In this document: one piece after another, positions 18,864 through 26,811 of the stretch | Layout: each line of letters opens with the position of its first letter | How positions within the stretch are numbered: the stretch's first letter is position 1 | Source: Microbacterium forte | Lineage (GTDB): Bacteria > Actinomycetota > Actinomycetes > Actinomycetales > Microbacteriaceae | Assembly: GCF_031885415.1 (NCBI RefSeq) | Contig: NZ_CP116871.1 | Location: forward strand, 1,860,001 to 1,924,000 | Length of the DNA: 64,000 bases | Direction: 5' to 3' | Program-made: the position numbers and the translations under genes | The notes under the pieces: model-generated | What the model saw: only the letters and a program-made list of their open reading frames with translations | Database searches by the model: none | Told to the model about the DNA's origin: nothing

Positions 18864-19322
18864 ATGGGGACGCGCATCGGCTATGCCGTGGGTGCTTTCG
18901 ACCTGTTTCACGTCGGGCATCTCAACCTTCTTCGTCACGCCAAGCAGCACTGCGACATCCTCGTCGCCGGTGTCGTCAGCGATGAGATGCTGCGGCAGGT
19001 GAAGGGCATCGAGCCCGTCATCCCGACCGCTGAGCGGGCGGAGATCGTCCGTCACATCTCGTTCGTCGACGACGTCTACGTCGAGACCACTCCGTCGAAG
19101 ATGGATTCGTGGCGAGACGTGCAGTTCACGCACTTCTTCAAGGGCGACGACTGGCGCGGCACCGACAAGGGCCTGCGGCTCGAGCGGGAGTTCGCGGAGG
19201 TGGGCGTCGAGGTCGTGTACTTCCCGTACACGGCGCACACGTCGAGCTCGTCGCTCCGCCGCGCGCTCGATGCGATCAGCGCCGGCGCGACCGTCGGCGC
19301 TCCGGCGCTCGCGACCCGCTGA
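18864..19322 (+). CDS. TagD-like cytidylyltransferase (glycerol-3-phosphate cytidylyltransferase family)
   Basis: 152 residues, close to the usual size of about 130-150. The nucleotidyltransferase HxGH motif is HVGH (16-19) preceded by GAFDLFH. Other family marks are PTAERAEIV, a KGDDWRGTDKG loop and a Ser-rich SSSSLRR near the end, in place of the usual ISTT. These enzymes form CDP-glycerol or a related CDP-alcohol from CTP and a phospho-alcohol. GGGGAG lies three to four nt before the ATG. The CDP-alcohol phosphatidyltransferase at 6697-7413 is a plausible user of its product. The exact alcohol is not determinable from sequence. Confidence 0.88.
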   Translation: MGTRIGYAVGAFDLFHVGHLNLLRHAKQHCDILVAGVVSDEMLRQVKGIEPVIPTAERAEIVRHISFVDDVYVETTPSKMDSWRDVQFTHFFKGDDWRGTDKGLRLEREFAEVGVEVVYFPYTAHTSSSSLRRALDAISAGATVGAPALATR

Positions 19323-19332
19323 ATCGGGCCCG

Positions 19333-19356
19333 CTGACGCTGCGCCCGCGGCGTCAG
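19333..19356. terminator. Possible bidirectional hairpin
   Basis: A 7-bp stem CTGACGC / GCGTCAG with a 10-nt loop lies between the converging cytidylyltransferase and SIP-domain genes and overlaps the last codon of the latter. It is short and lacks a T-run. Confidence 0.4.
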
Positions 19357-19745
19357 TTCGCGACGCCGAGCAGACTGCGTGCCATCCGCGCCACGTGCGG
19401 AGGCGTATGCGCGCCGAGCCAGACCGTCCATTGCAGCGCGGGCTCCGCGCACGTCCACTCGATGCACCACGAGTGCACGGCATTCGCGAGGCGTTCGCCT
19501 TTCGCATGCTGACGGATGCCGTCGCCGCGCAGCAGCCAGCGCACCGACACCCCCTCGGGCACGTCGATGTGGCGGAACTGGATGCGTGCGGCCGCCTCGA
19601 GGAGGATGACCCCCTCGGCATCCCAGGGCAGCCGTGCGGCGATGGCGGCGATGGCTCCGGCGTCGGTCGAGTCGCCGGCGATGAGCACGACCCCCTCGAT
19701 GTTCTCCCAGTCGGGGTCTTCGAGATGCTCGCACGCGCTGTTCAT
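19353..19745 (-). CDS. SIP (siderophore-interacting) domain protein, C-terminal half only
   Basis: 130 residues. It resembles the NAD(P)H-binding C-terminal domain of siderophore-interacting ferric reductases: LIAGDSTDAGAIAAIAARLP corresponds to the GDETALPAI-type nucleotide loop, and LLRGDG and W-rich segments follow. The FAD-binding N-terminal half is absent, so it is a stand-alone SIP domain rather than a complete reductase. The ATG at 19745 sits exactly six nt after TATACT, suggesting a leaderless mRNA. A near-consensus DtxR/IdeR iron box covers the promoter, consistent with a role in iron release or siderophore handling under iron limitation. Confidence 0.82.
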   Translation of the reverse strand: MNSACEHLEDPDWENIEGVVLIAGDSTDAGAIAAIAARLPWDAEGVILLEAAARIQFRHIDVPEGVSVRWLLRGDGIRQHAKGERLANAVHSWCIEWTCAEPALQWTVWLGAHTPPHVARMARSLLGVAN

Positions 19746-19751
19746 GCACCA

Positions 19752-19781
19752 AGTATAGGTAAGGCTACCCTTAGTGAGCAA
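19752..19781 (-). promoter_or_regulatory. Leaderless promoter overlapped by a DtxR/IdeR-type iron box
   Basis: On the minus strand TTGCTC (19776-19781), an 18-nt spacer and TATACT (19752-19757) precede the ATG by six nt. The 19-bp ATAGGTAAGGCTACCCTTA at 19755-19773 matches the known DtxR/IdeR box (TTAGGTTAGGCTAACCTAA) at 15 of 19 positions and overlaps the spacer and -10. Iron-loaded repressor binding here would block polymerase. Confidence 0.7.
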
Positions 19782-19832
19782 TGATCGATCGACGGCATCC
19801 CTCCGCTCGGCGCCCGCCCAGCCAGGGCGCTC

Positions 19833-19838
19833 TACGCT
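19833..19838 (+). promoter_or_regulatory. Putative -10 of the mycoredoxin-like gene
   Basis: TACGCT lies exactly six nt before the ATG at 19845, and there is no convincing ribosome-binding site, so a leaderless mRNA is likely. The -35 region is not obvious. Confidence 0.45.
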
Positions 19839-19844
19839 GGAAGC

Positions 19845-20108
19845 ATGACTTCTCCCGCAGACTCCGCGATCACCGTGTTCGGCGCCGACTGGTGCCGCGA
19901 CTGCATCCGCACCAAGAAGCAACTCGACTCCCTCGGCGTGGAGTACACCTACGTCGACCTCGTCGCCGACCCTTCGGCGGCCGACATCGCGAAGGAGATC
20001 TCGGGCCGCATGAACATCCCCGTGGTGCTCTACCCCGACTCCTCGCACCACGTCGAGCCGTCGAACGCGGACGTCGAGTCGAAGCTCCGGGAGCTCTCGC
20101 TCATCTGA
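19845..20108 (+). CDS. Mycoredoxin/glutaredoxin-like protein
   Basis: 87 residues with a thioredoxin fold: beta strand ITVFGADW, active site C17-R-D-C20, and the cis-proline segment NIPVVLYPD. Small actinobacterial mycoredoxins reduce mixed disulfides with mycothiol, and the dicysteine site and size fit that group. The C-terminal VEPSNADVESKL replaces the usual glutathione-contact TNPSA loop. It is divergent from the iron-box-controlled SIP gene and followed 38 nt later by a transporter gene. Confidence 0.88.
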   Translation: MTSPADSAITVFGADWCRDCIRTKKQLDSLGVEYTYVDLVADPSAADIAKEISGRMNIPVVLYPDSSHHVEPSNADVESKLRELSLI

Positions 20109-20134
20109 CCTGAAGCAGGCTCTTCGCGCACCGA

Positions 20135-20140
20135 TACACT
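20135..20140 (+). promoter_or_regulatory. Putative -10 of the GPH/MFS transporter gene
   Basis: TACACT lies exactly six nt before the ATG at 20147. TGAAGC at 20111-20116, 18 nt further upstream, is a weak -35 candidate. Confidence 0.5.
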
Positions 20141-20146
20141 GGCGCG

Positions 20147-21526
20147 ATGAGCACCGCGGCTCGGCCCGAAGCAGCCTCCGTCCGCCTGTCCGCCCGCACG
20201 GTCGCCCTCTACGCGATCGGCTCGCTCGGCACAGGCGGGTACGCGACCCTCCCCGGGCTGGTTCTGACGTACTTCCTCACCGACAATCTGGGTGTCGCCG
20301 CCCTCACCGCCGGCCTCATCGTCACCGGGGCGAAGATCTGGGACGTCATCATCGACCCGGTGATCGGCGCCGCGTCGGACCGTCAGTACGCGAGGACCGG
20401 CTCGCGTCGAGGATTCATGGTCGCAGGCGGCCTCACTCTTCCGGTGTTCTTCGCGCTCACCTTCGCGGTGCCCCCGTCCTGGGGCCCGACCGCCGGCGCC
20501 GTCTGCGTGCTCCTCGCGTTCCTCGCCACAGCGACGTCCTTCAGCCTGTTCCAGGTGCCCTACGTCGCACTGCCCGCCGAACTGACCTCGGGCTACGACG
20601 AGCGCACCCGGCTGCTCGGGTGGCGCGTCGTCGTGCTCACCGCAGCCATCCTGCTCTTCGGCGCCGGCGGCCCCGAGCTGAGGGGCGCCACCGCCGACCC
20701 CGTCGCGGGATACCTGCTGATGGGCGTGGTGGCGGGCGTGGTCATCGGCGTCGGCATGCTCATCGCGTCACGGACAGCGGATGCCGCCGCCCATCACATG
20801 GCCGCGGACGAACGCCCCCCGGCGGTCGCTCCGGCAGGACTCCGGGAGCAGTATGCCGCCGGCGTGCGCACTCTACGACGCAGTCAGCCGTTCCGCGCCC
20901 TCCTCGGCACGTTCGTGCTGCAGGCGCTCGCGACCGGGACCATGCTCGCCGGCGCGCAGTACGTCGCCACATGGGTGCTGCGCTCCGAAGACGCCGTGAC
21001 ACTCGTGTTCCTGGCGCTCGTCGGGCCCGCCCTGCTCGCGACGCCGGGCTGGACGGTCGTCGCCCGGCGCCTGGGCAAGGAGCGGGCGTTCGCTCTCGCG
21101 AGCATCCTCTTCCTGATCGCCGCCGCATCACTCGTCCTGGCCGTCTGGACGCCGGGCCCCTGGATGTACGGCTCGATCGCGGTGGCCGGCATCGCCTATG
21201 CCGGGCTGCAGTCGCTGCCGATGGCGATGCTGCCCGATGTGATCTCACACGACGAGCGCCGCACCGGAAGAGGCCGGGCCGGCACCTTCACGGGCGTCTG
21301 GACGGCAGGAGAGACCGTCGGGTTCGCGCTCGGAGCGAGCACGGTCTCCCTCACGCTGGCCGCGACGGGATACGTCTCGAGCGTGGCGGGCACGACCACG
21401 CAGCAGCCGGACGCCGCGATCACCGGCATCGTGCTCGCATTCAGCATCCTGCCCGCCCTGCTGATGGCGGCGAGCCTGCTCACGCTTCGCCGCTACCGCC
21501 TGCGCCGCGCCGACATCGACGCCTGA
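20147..21526 (+). CDS. GPH-type MFS sugar:cation symporter-like transporter
   Basis: 459 residues with about twelve membrane helices. The WDVIIDPVIGAASDR motif in the first cytoplasmic loop is the signature of the glycoside-pentoside-hexuronide (MelB) family, and LPMAMLPDVISHDE in the second half matches its repeat. The substrate cannot be read; these proteins usually take up oligosaccharides or glycosides with Na+ or H+. The mRNA is probably leaderless. Spacing to the aldehyde dehydrogenase gene is 46 nt. Confidence 0.88.
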   Translation: MSTAARPEAASVRLSARTVALYAIGSLGTGGYATLPGLVLTYFLTDNLGVAALTAGLIVTGAKIWDVIIDPVIGAASDRQYARTGSRRGFMVAGGLTLPVFFALTFAVPPSWGPTAGAVCVLLAFLATATSFSLFQVPYVALPAELTSGYDERTRLLGWRVVVLTAAILLFGAGGPELRGATADPVAGYLLMGVVAGVVIGVGMLIASRTADAAAHHMAADERPPAVAPAGLREQYAAGVRTLRRSQPFRALLGTFVLQALATGTMLAGAQYVATWVLRSEDAVTLVFLALVGPALLATPGWTVVARRLGKERAFALASILFLIAAASLVLAVWTPGPWMYGSIAVAGIAYAGLQSLPMAMLPDVISHDERRTGRGRAGTFTGVWTAGETVGFALGASTVSLTLAATGYVSSVAGTTTQQPDAAITGIVLAFSILPALLMAASLLTLRRYRLRRADIDA

Positions 21527-21572
21527 CCGGAGTGCGCGACATAAGCTGGGATCCCGCCCGAAGGAGACGCCG

Positions 21573-23327
21573 ATGACTTCTGCGACAACGCCCGCCGCTT
21601 CGACGAAGACCCCGGAGCTCGGAGAGGCCGAACGCGATCGCCTCGACGCCGCGATCGACGACCTTCAGGGCGGCACCCGCACGTGGTCGGCCCTGACGCT
21701 CGCCCAGCGGGTCACCCTGCTGCGCGCCGTGCGCTCGAGCGTCGCCGCCGCTGCGGAGGACTGGGCCGACACCGCAGCCGCGTCGAAGGGCCTCGACGGC
21801 CGGCATCCGCTGCGCGGGGAGGAATGGCTCAGCGGACCCTACAGCGTGCTCGGCGCCCTCGATGCCTACATCGAGACGCTCACGCGCCTCGCGAACGGCA
21901 CCAACCCGCTGGACGGGATCACGATCGACCGGGCTCCCGGCGGACGCACCCGCGTGCGGGCCTTTCCCCTCACCGGCATCGACCGGTTCCTGCTCTCCGG
22001 CCACACGGGAGAGGTCTGGCTCGAACCCGGCGTCACCCCCAACGGCGCGCGCGCCGCGGCAGGGCTCGCGCAGCGCACCCCGTCGGACTCGGGGGGCGTG
22101 GGACTCGTGCTCGGCGCCGGCAACATCACCTCGATCCCGGTGCTCGACGTGCTCTACGAACTGCTCGCTCACAATCGCACGGCGCTGCTCAAGGTCAATC
22201 CGACGCAGGACGCGCTCGTGCCCGTCTACAAGCGAGCGCTCGCGCCGCTCATCGGTCCTGGGCTGCTGCGCATCACGCGCGGCGGGCCCGACGTCGGCGC
22301 CTACCTGACCGGCCACCCCGACCTCGTGCACGTGCACATCACGGGGTCGGCCGCGACCTTCGACGCCATCGTGTGGGGCACGGGGGCTGCGGCCACGCGG
22401 CGGCGCCGTGAGAACCGTCCGCTGCTGAAGAAGCCCATCACGGCCGAGCTCGGCGGGGTCTCGCCCATCATCATCGTCCCGGGCGAGTGGACGGACGCCG
22501 ATCTCACGTATCAGGCGGAGCATGTCGCGACGATGCGTCTGCAGAACAGCGGACACAACTGCATCGCCGGCCAGGTGGTGATCATGTCGTCGGATTGGGC
22601 GCAGGCCGACGACTTCCGAGCCGCTCTGCGCCGCGCCTACGCGAACGCTCCGGACCGGCCGATCTGGTACCCCGGTGCGACCTCGAGGATGCACCTCGCG
22701 ACCGATGCGTACCCCGACGCCCTCGTGCTCGGCGATCGTGTGCTGGTCGAGGTCTCCGACGGCGACGACGCGACAGCGCTGCAGAGCACCGAGTACTTCG
22801 CTCCGGTGCTGGGCGTCGTCTCGGTGGCGGGCACCGGCCAGGAGTTCCTCGACGCGGCCGTGGCCTACGCGAACGACCGGCTGCAGGGCACGCTCGGCGC
22901 GAACCTGCTGATCGACCCGTCGACCGAGAAGGCACTGGGCGCGGGATTCGACCGGGCGATCGCGGCCCTTCGCTATGGCTCGATCGCGATCAACGGCTGG
23001 ACGGCCTTCGGCTTCATCACCCCGACCATGACCTGGGGAGCGTTCCCCGGCAGCACGATCGCCGACGTCGGCAGCGGCATCGGCGTCGTCCACAACGCAC
23101 TCCTGCTCGATCGCGTCGAGCGCTCGGTGATCCGCGGACCCTTCCGGCCGTTCCCGCGTTCTCTTCCGGTCGTCAACGGCGGCGGGCGCCTCACCATCCT
23201 GCCCAAGCCGCCGTGGTTCGTCTCCTCCCGGACGGGCGCAGCGGTGAGCGAGGGCCTCACGCGGTTCCGCGCGCACGGCGGCACGATCGGGCTGCTGAAG
23301 ACCCTGACCGCGGCGCTGCGCGCCTGA
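21573..23327 (+). CDS. Long aldehyde dehydrogenase family protein
   Basis: 584 residues, about 80-100 more than a typical ALDH. AAGGAG sits six nt before the ATG. The cofactor and active-site regions are recognisable: GLVLGAGNITSIPV, HITGSAATFDAI, catalytic-base E292 in ELGGVSP and the nucleophile C330 in SGHNC. The C-terminal region after ~500 is an extension with several PRSLPVVNGG-like segments. The exact aldehyde substrate is unknown. A TAAGCT hexamer about 30 nt upstream (near 21551) may be a -10, giving a short leader. Confidence 0.87.
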   Translation: MTSATTPAASTKTPELGEAERDRLDAAIDDLQGGTRTWSALTLAQRVTLLRAVRSSVAAAAEDWADTAAASKGLDGRHPLRGEEWLSGPYSVLGALDAYIETLTRLANGTNPLDGITIDRAPGGRTRVRAFPLTGIDRFLLSGHTGEVWLEPGVTPNGARAAAGLAQRTPSDSGGVGLVLGAGNITSIPVLDVLYELLAHNRTALLKVNPTQDALVPVYKRALAPLIGPGLLRITRGGPDVGAYLTGHPDLVHVHITGSAATFDAIVWGTGAAATRRRRENRPLLKKPITAELGGVSPIIIVPGEWTDADLTYQAEHVATMRLQNSGHNCIAGQVVIMSSDWAQADDFRAALRRAYANAPDRPIWYPGATSRMHLATDAYPDALVLGDRVLVEVSDGDDATALQSTEYFAPVLGVVSVAGTGQEFLDAAVAYANDRLQGTLGANLLIDPSTEKALGAGFDRAIAALRYGSIAINGWTAFGFITPTMTWGAFPGSTIADVGSGIGVVHNALLLDRVERSVIRGPFRPFPRSLPVVNGGGRLTILPKPPWFVSSRTGAAVSEGLTRFRAHGGTIGLLKTLTAALRA

Positions 23328-23349
23328 CGCGCGACCGGCCGCCGCGGGC

Positions 23350-24312
23350 TCAGCCGGCGAAGCGGTCGGTCGCGGCGCGCAGCGCGCGCTGGATGCCGGG
23401 CTCCGTCGCCGAGTGTCCGGCATCGTCGATGACGACGAACTCGGCCTCCGGCCAGGCGGTATGCAGGTCCCAGGCGGTCATCATCGGAGTGCACACGTCG
23501 TGACGCCCCTGCACGATGACGGTCGGGATGTGACGGATGCCGTCGACACCGGCGATGAGCTGCCCCTCGGTCCACCATCCGCGGTTCACGAAGAAGTGGT
23601 TCTCGATGCGGGCGAAGGCGGTCGCCGTGTGCGGGTCGGACATCGCCTCGATCTGCGCGGCATCCGGGCGCAACGTGACCGTCGAGGCTTCCCACCGCGA
23701 CCAGGCGACAGCCGCCGGTTCGTGCACGGCCGGATCGGGGTCGAACAGACGCCGGTGATAGGCCTCGATCATGTGCGAGCGCTCGAGCACCGGGATGGGC
23801 GCGATGTACTCCTCCCAGAGGTCGGGGAACAGAGCGGCGGCGCCGCCCTCGTAGAACCACTCCAGCTCTGCCCGACGGAGTGTGAAGATGCCCCGCAGGA
23901 TCAGCTCGCTGACGGCATCCGGATGAGCCTGCGCGTAGGCGAGCGCGAGTGCACTCCCCCACGACCCGCCGAACACCTGCCACCGCTCGATGCCGAGGTT
24001 GCGGCGAAGCAGCTCGATGTCGGCGATCAGGTGCGCGGTGGTGACGAAGCGGAGGTCGACATCGGGGGCGCTCGCGTGCGGAGTGCTGCGCCCGCACCCG
24101 CGCTGGTCGAGGAGCACGATCCGATACACCTCAGGGTCGAAGAACCGACGCTGCCACGGCGACGTGCCGCTGCCGGGGCCGCCGTGCAGGAACACCACGG
24201 GTTTGCCCTCGGGGTTGCCGCTGGTCTCCCAGTACATGCGGTGCCCGTCGCCGACGAGCAGTTCACCGGAGTCGTACGGTTCGATGGGCGGATACAGCGC
24301 GTCGAGTTCCAT
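23350..24312 (-). CDS. pip: Prolyl iminopeptidase (alpha/beta hydrolase)
   Basis: 320 residues, full length for the S33 family, which removes N-terminal proline from peptides in the cytoplasm. Visible motifs are the oxyanion HGGPG (43-47), DQRGCGRS (69-76), nucleophile S117 in GGSWGS, D272 in GRHD and H300 in DDAGHS. The ATG at 24312 begins two nt after the stop of the metallopeptidase gene, so the two are probably co-transcribed and translationally coupled; GGAGAA lies eight nt upstream within the preceding gene. It converges on the aldehyde dehydrogenase with only 22 nt between the stops. Confidence 0.95.
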   Translation of the reverse strand: MELDALYPPIEPYDSGELLVGDGHRMYWETSGNPEGKPVVFLHGGPGSGTSPWQRRFFDPEVYRIVLLDQRGCGRSTPHASAPDVDLRFVTTAHLIADIELLRRNLGIERWQVFGGSWGSALALAYAQAHPDAVSELILRGIFTLRRAELEWFYEGGAAALFPDLWEEYIAPIPVLERSHMIEAYHRRLFDPDPAVHEPAAVAWSRWEASTVTLRPDAAQIEAMSDPHTATAFARIENHFFVNRGWWTEGQLIAGVDGIRHIPTVIVQGRHDVCTPMMTAWDLHTAWPEAEFVVIDDAGHSATEPGIQRALRAATDRFAG

Positions 24313-24314
24313 GG

Positions 24315-25199
24315 TCAGAGTTCTCCGGGCGCCGCCGTGAGCGGGTCGGCGCACACATCGAGTCCGTACTTGTAGCCGCTCGCGAACCACCCCTGCCGCT
24401 GCTCGCTGGTGCCATGCGTGAAGCTCTCGGGGTTGACCGAACCGGACGACTGCTCCTGGATGTTGTCGTCGCCGACCGTGTTCGCGGCGTTCAGCGCGTC
24501 GGTGATCTCCGCCTCGGTCGGCTCCAACAGGTAGGGGACACCGTCCGGGTCCTTCTCCTGGGTCATCTGCCCGATCCAGGCGCCCGCATAGCAGTCGGCC
24601 TGCAGCTCGATGCGCACGCCGTTGCTGTCCGGGCCGGTGCCGTTGTTCGGATACTGATTCATCACGTCGGTGATGTACTGGATGTGGTGGCCCCACTCGT
24701 GACCCACGATGTAGAGCTGAGCGAGATCGCCGGCGGATGCCCCGAACTGCTGCTGCATGAGGTCGAAGAACGTGGGATCGATGAAGACCGTCTCATCGGG
24801 CGGGCAGTAGAACGGGCCGACCGCGTTCGACGCGGTGCCGCACGAGGTCGAGGTGGCTCCGTCGACGATGATGAGCTGCGGCGGGCGGTAGCCCTCGACG
24901 TGGTCCTCCCAGTAGCCGTCGAGCGCCAGCTGCGAGGCCGCCACTCGGCAGTCGACGTTCTCGTTGGCGTCCTCGCCGGTGAGGCAGTTCTCGATCACGC
25001 TGCCGCCCGCAGGCTCGGTGCCCCCGCCGGTGCCGCCACCGCCGCCCAGCAGGCCGGTCAGGTCGATGCCCAGCAGTGGTCCGGCGATCAGGGCGATGAT
25101 GCCGAGCAGGCCGACACCGCCCGCTCCGGCGACGACGGCGCCGCGGCCGCGTCGGCGGGCGGTGTTGCCGGAGACATCAGCGTCAGGGTTGAAGGTCAT
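24315..25199 (-). CDS. YpfJ/KPN_02809-type membrane-anchored zinc metallopeptidase
   Basis: 294 residues. A short basic N terminus precedes one membrane helix (about 21-42) and a Gly-rich linker; the rest is extracytoplasmic. The family core is present: Cys pairs (C72/C84, C120/C132), FIDPTFF and the zinc motif H167-E-W-G-H171 followed by the third-ligand region IELQADCYAGAW. These proteins are predicted neutral zinc metallopeptidases; their substrates are unknown. The mRNA is probably leaderless because TACCCT lies exactly six nt before the ATG. It is the first gene of a pair with the iminopeptidase. Confidence 0.92.
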   Translation of the reverse strand: MTFNPDADVSGNTARRRGRGAVVAGAGGVGLLGIIALIAGPLLGIDLTGLLGGGGGTGGGTEPAGGSVIENCLTGEDANENVDCRVAASQLALDGYWEDHVEGYRPPQLIIVDGATSTSCGTASNAVGPFYCPPDETVFIDPTFFDLMQQQFGASAGDLAQLYIVGHEWGHHIQYITDVMNQYPNNGTGPDSNGVRIELQADCYAGAWIGQMTQEKDPDGVPYLLEPTEAEITDALNAANTVGDDNIQEQSSGSVNPESFTHGTSEQRQGWFASGYKYGLDVCADPLTAAPGEL

Positions 25200-25205
25200 G
25201 CCACG

Positions 25206-25244
25206 AGGGTACTCTGCACGGCGGCCTCTTCACGGTCGTAGGCT
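25206..25244. promoter_or_regulatory. Back-to-back leaderless promoters
   Basis: The 51-nt gap between two divergent genes holds one -10-like hexamer for each: TACCCT on the minus strand (25206-25211) and TAGGCT on the plus strand (25239-25244), each exactly six nt from its ATG. No ribosome-binding site is needed or seen for either gene. Confidence 0.6.
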
Positions 25245-25250
25245 CGAGTC

Positions 25251-26240
25251 ATGACGACCACCATCACGCTCACGGGTGCGGGCGGACAGATCGGCTACGC
25301 ACTGCTGTTCAGAATCGCCGCCGGAGACATGCTCGGCCCCGACGAGAAGGTGCGACTGCGGCTGCTGGAGATCCCCCAGGGGCTCGGCGCCGCCGAGGGA
25401 GCGGCCCTCGAGCTGCAGGACGGCGCCTTCGGCCTGCTCGAGCACGTCGAGGTCACGGACGACCCCGCCGTCGGCTTCGACGGGTGCGACCTCGCTCTGC
25501 TGGTCGGCGCTCGTCCACGAGGACCCGGGATGGAACGCGGAGACCTGCTCGCCGCCAACGCCGGCATCTTCGGCCCGCAGGGCGCCGCGATCGCGGCCCA
25601 CGCGTCGTCCGACGTGCGCGTCACCGTGGTGGGCAACCCGGCGAACACGAACGCGCTGATCGCCGCGGCCGCGGCCGACGGCATCCCTGCAGAGCGATTC
25701 ACCGCTCTCACCCGACTCGACGAGAATCGCGCCAGGGCACAGCTGGCGCAGACGCTCGCAGTGCCGGTCGACACCATTCGTCGTGTGCCCATCTGGGGCA
25801 ACCACTCGGCGACGCAGTTCCCCGACGTCTCGCACGCGACAGTGGCAGGAGAACCGGTCGCGAAGGCTCTCGAGGCCATCGTCGGCGATGTGCCCACGTG
25901 GCTCGATGAGACCTTCATCCCTCGTGTCGCGAAGCGAGGGGCCGAGATCATCCGGGTGCGCGGCTCGTCTTCCGTGGCGTCTGCCGCGAACGCCACGATC
26001 GAGCACGTGCGCGACTGGGTGCACGGCACCGACGACTGGACCTCTGCCGGGGTCGTCTCGCACGGCGAGTACGGCGTTCCCGCTGGTCTGATCTCGTCGT
26101 TCCCGGTGCGGTCGATCGACGGAGAGTGGCAGATCGTCGAAGGGCTCGAGATCAGTGAATGGGCCCAGGCTCGCATCGACGCCTCCGTGGCCGAGCTCGT
26201 AGAGGAACGAGAAGCGGTACGCGCGCTCGGGATGCTCTGA
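25251..26240 (+). CDS. mdh: Malate dehydrogenase
   Basis: 329 residues, the full length of actinobacterial NAD-dependent malate dehydrogenase of the TCA cycle. The dinucleotide motif is GAGGQIG (9-15). Substrate-binding arginines R90 and R96 lie in [13 protein letters not shown], catalytic D157 in RLDENR and H185 in IWGNHS. It is monocistronic or read through into the small resolvase-like gene 52 nt downstream. A TAGGCT -10-like box six nt upstream of ATG implies a leaderless mRNA. Confidence 0.97.
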   Translation: MTTTITLTGAGGQIGYALLFRIAAGDMLGPDEKVRLRLLEIPQGLGAAEGAALELQDGAFGLLEHVEVTDDPAVGFDGCDLALLVGARPRGPGMERGDLLAANAGIFGPQGAAIAAHASSDVRVTVVGNPANTNALIAAAAADGIPAERFTALTRLDENRARAQLAQTLAVPVDTIRRVPIWGNHSATQFPDVSHATVAGEPVAKALEAIVGDVPTWLDETFIPRVAKRGAEIIRVRGSSSVASAANATIEHVRDWVHGTDDWTSAGVVSHGEYGVPAGLISSFPVRSIDGEWQIVEGLEISEWAQARIDASVAELVEEREAVRALGML

Positions 26241-26292
26241 AAGGTCACCGCGCCGGCTCCGATCAGGGCAGAATGGATGCCGGAGGTGCGCG

Positions 26293-26763
26293 ATGAGCGA
26301 GACGATCGATCCCATGAAGGCGACGGCATCCGTCGACGAGGCCCTGACGAGTCCGCTGCATCTGCCGCACGCGGCCGCGGAGTGCCCCAAGTGCTTCACC
26401 GAACTGCAGCAGAACCGCGACTTCTGGCTCGCGCGCCCCGACGGGTCACGCCTGGTCGGACTCGTCGTCTCCCGCGAGGGCATGCCGTCGGTGGTCGAGC
26501 AGCGCGACGACCTCACCCGGTTCGGGGTGCCGATCGAGGGGTTCCGTCACCCCGCTCCCGACATCCTCGAGAGCTGGAGCGATCGACTGTCGCGCCTGAT
26601 CGGCACGCTGAAGACCGGAGACGTTCTCGTCGTGGCGAACATCAACGCTCTGGGGCGCGACGCCGAGGAGGGTGCTCGCACCGCCAAGGAGCTGCGTCGC
26701 CACGGCATCATCGTCAAGGTGCTGAGCCACGACGCACGTCACCTCGCCGACGCGACCCGCTGA
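26293..26763 (+). CDS. Stand-alone serine-recombinase (resolvase) catalytic-domain-like protein
   Basis: 156 residues from ATG 26293, with GGAGG six nt upstream. Residues ~52-150 match the pattern of a resolvase N-terminal domain: LVGLVVSREGMPSVVEQRDDL with a Ser at the nucleophile position of strand 1, then DRLSRLIGTLKTGDVLVV and NALGRDAEEG, followed by GIIVKVLSH. There is no helix-turn-helix DNA-binding domain. An N-terminal CPKCFTELQQNRDF segment contains one Cys-x2-Cys pair. It may be a degenerate recombinase that lost its DNA-binding half or a domesticated small protein. It is not flanked by inverted repeats or other mobile genes. Confidence 0.75.
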   Translation: MSETIDPMKATASVDEALTSPLHLPHAAAECPKCFTELQQNRDFWLARPDGSRLVGLVVSREGMPSVVEQRDDLTRFGVPIEGFRHPAPDILESWSDRLSRLIGTLKTGDVLVVANINALGRDAEEGARTAKELRRHGIIVKVLSHDARHLADATR

Positions 26764-26768
26764 GCTCA

Positions 26769-26802
26769 GGCGGCCAGTCGGCGCACTCGCCCACTGACCG
26801 CC
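26769..26802. terminator. Long bidirectional hairpin terminator
   Basis: GGCGGCCAGT pairs with ACTGACCGCC (one mismatch), and inside it GGCG pairs with CGCC around a CACT loop. The element lies between the converging resolvase-like and eccC genes. Confidence 0.75.
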
Positions 26803-26811
26803 CCCGCCAGA

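Noticed and set aside
26293..26763. Transposon resolvase as part of a mobile element
   Set aside because: There are no inverted repeats, transposase or res-like site, and both neighbours are core genes.
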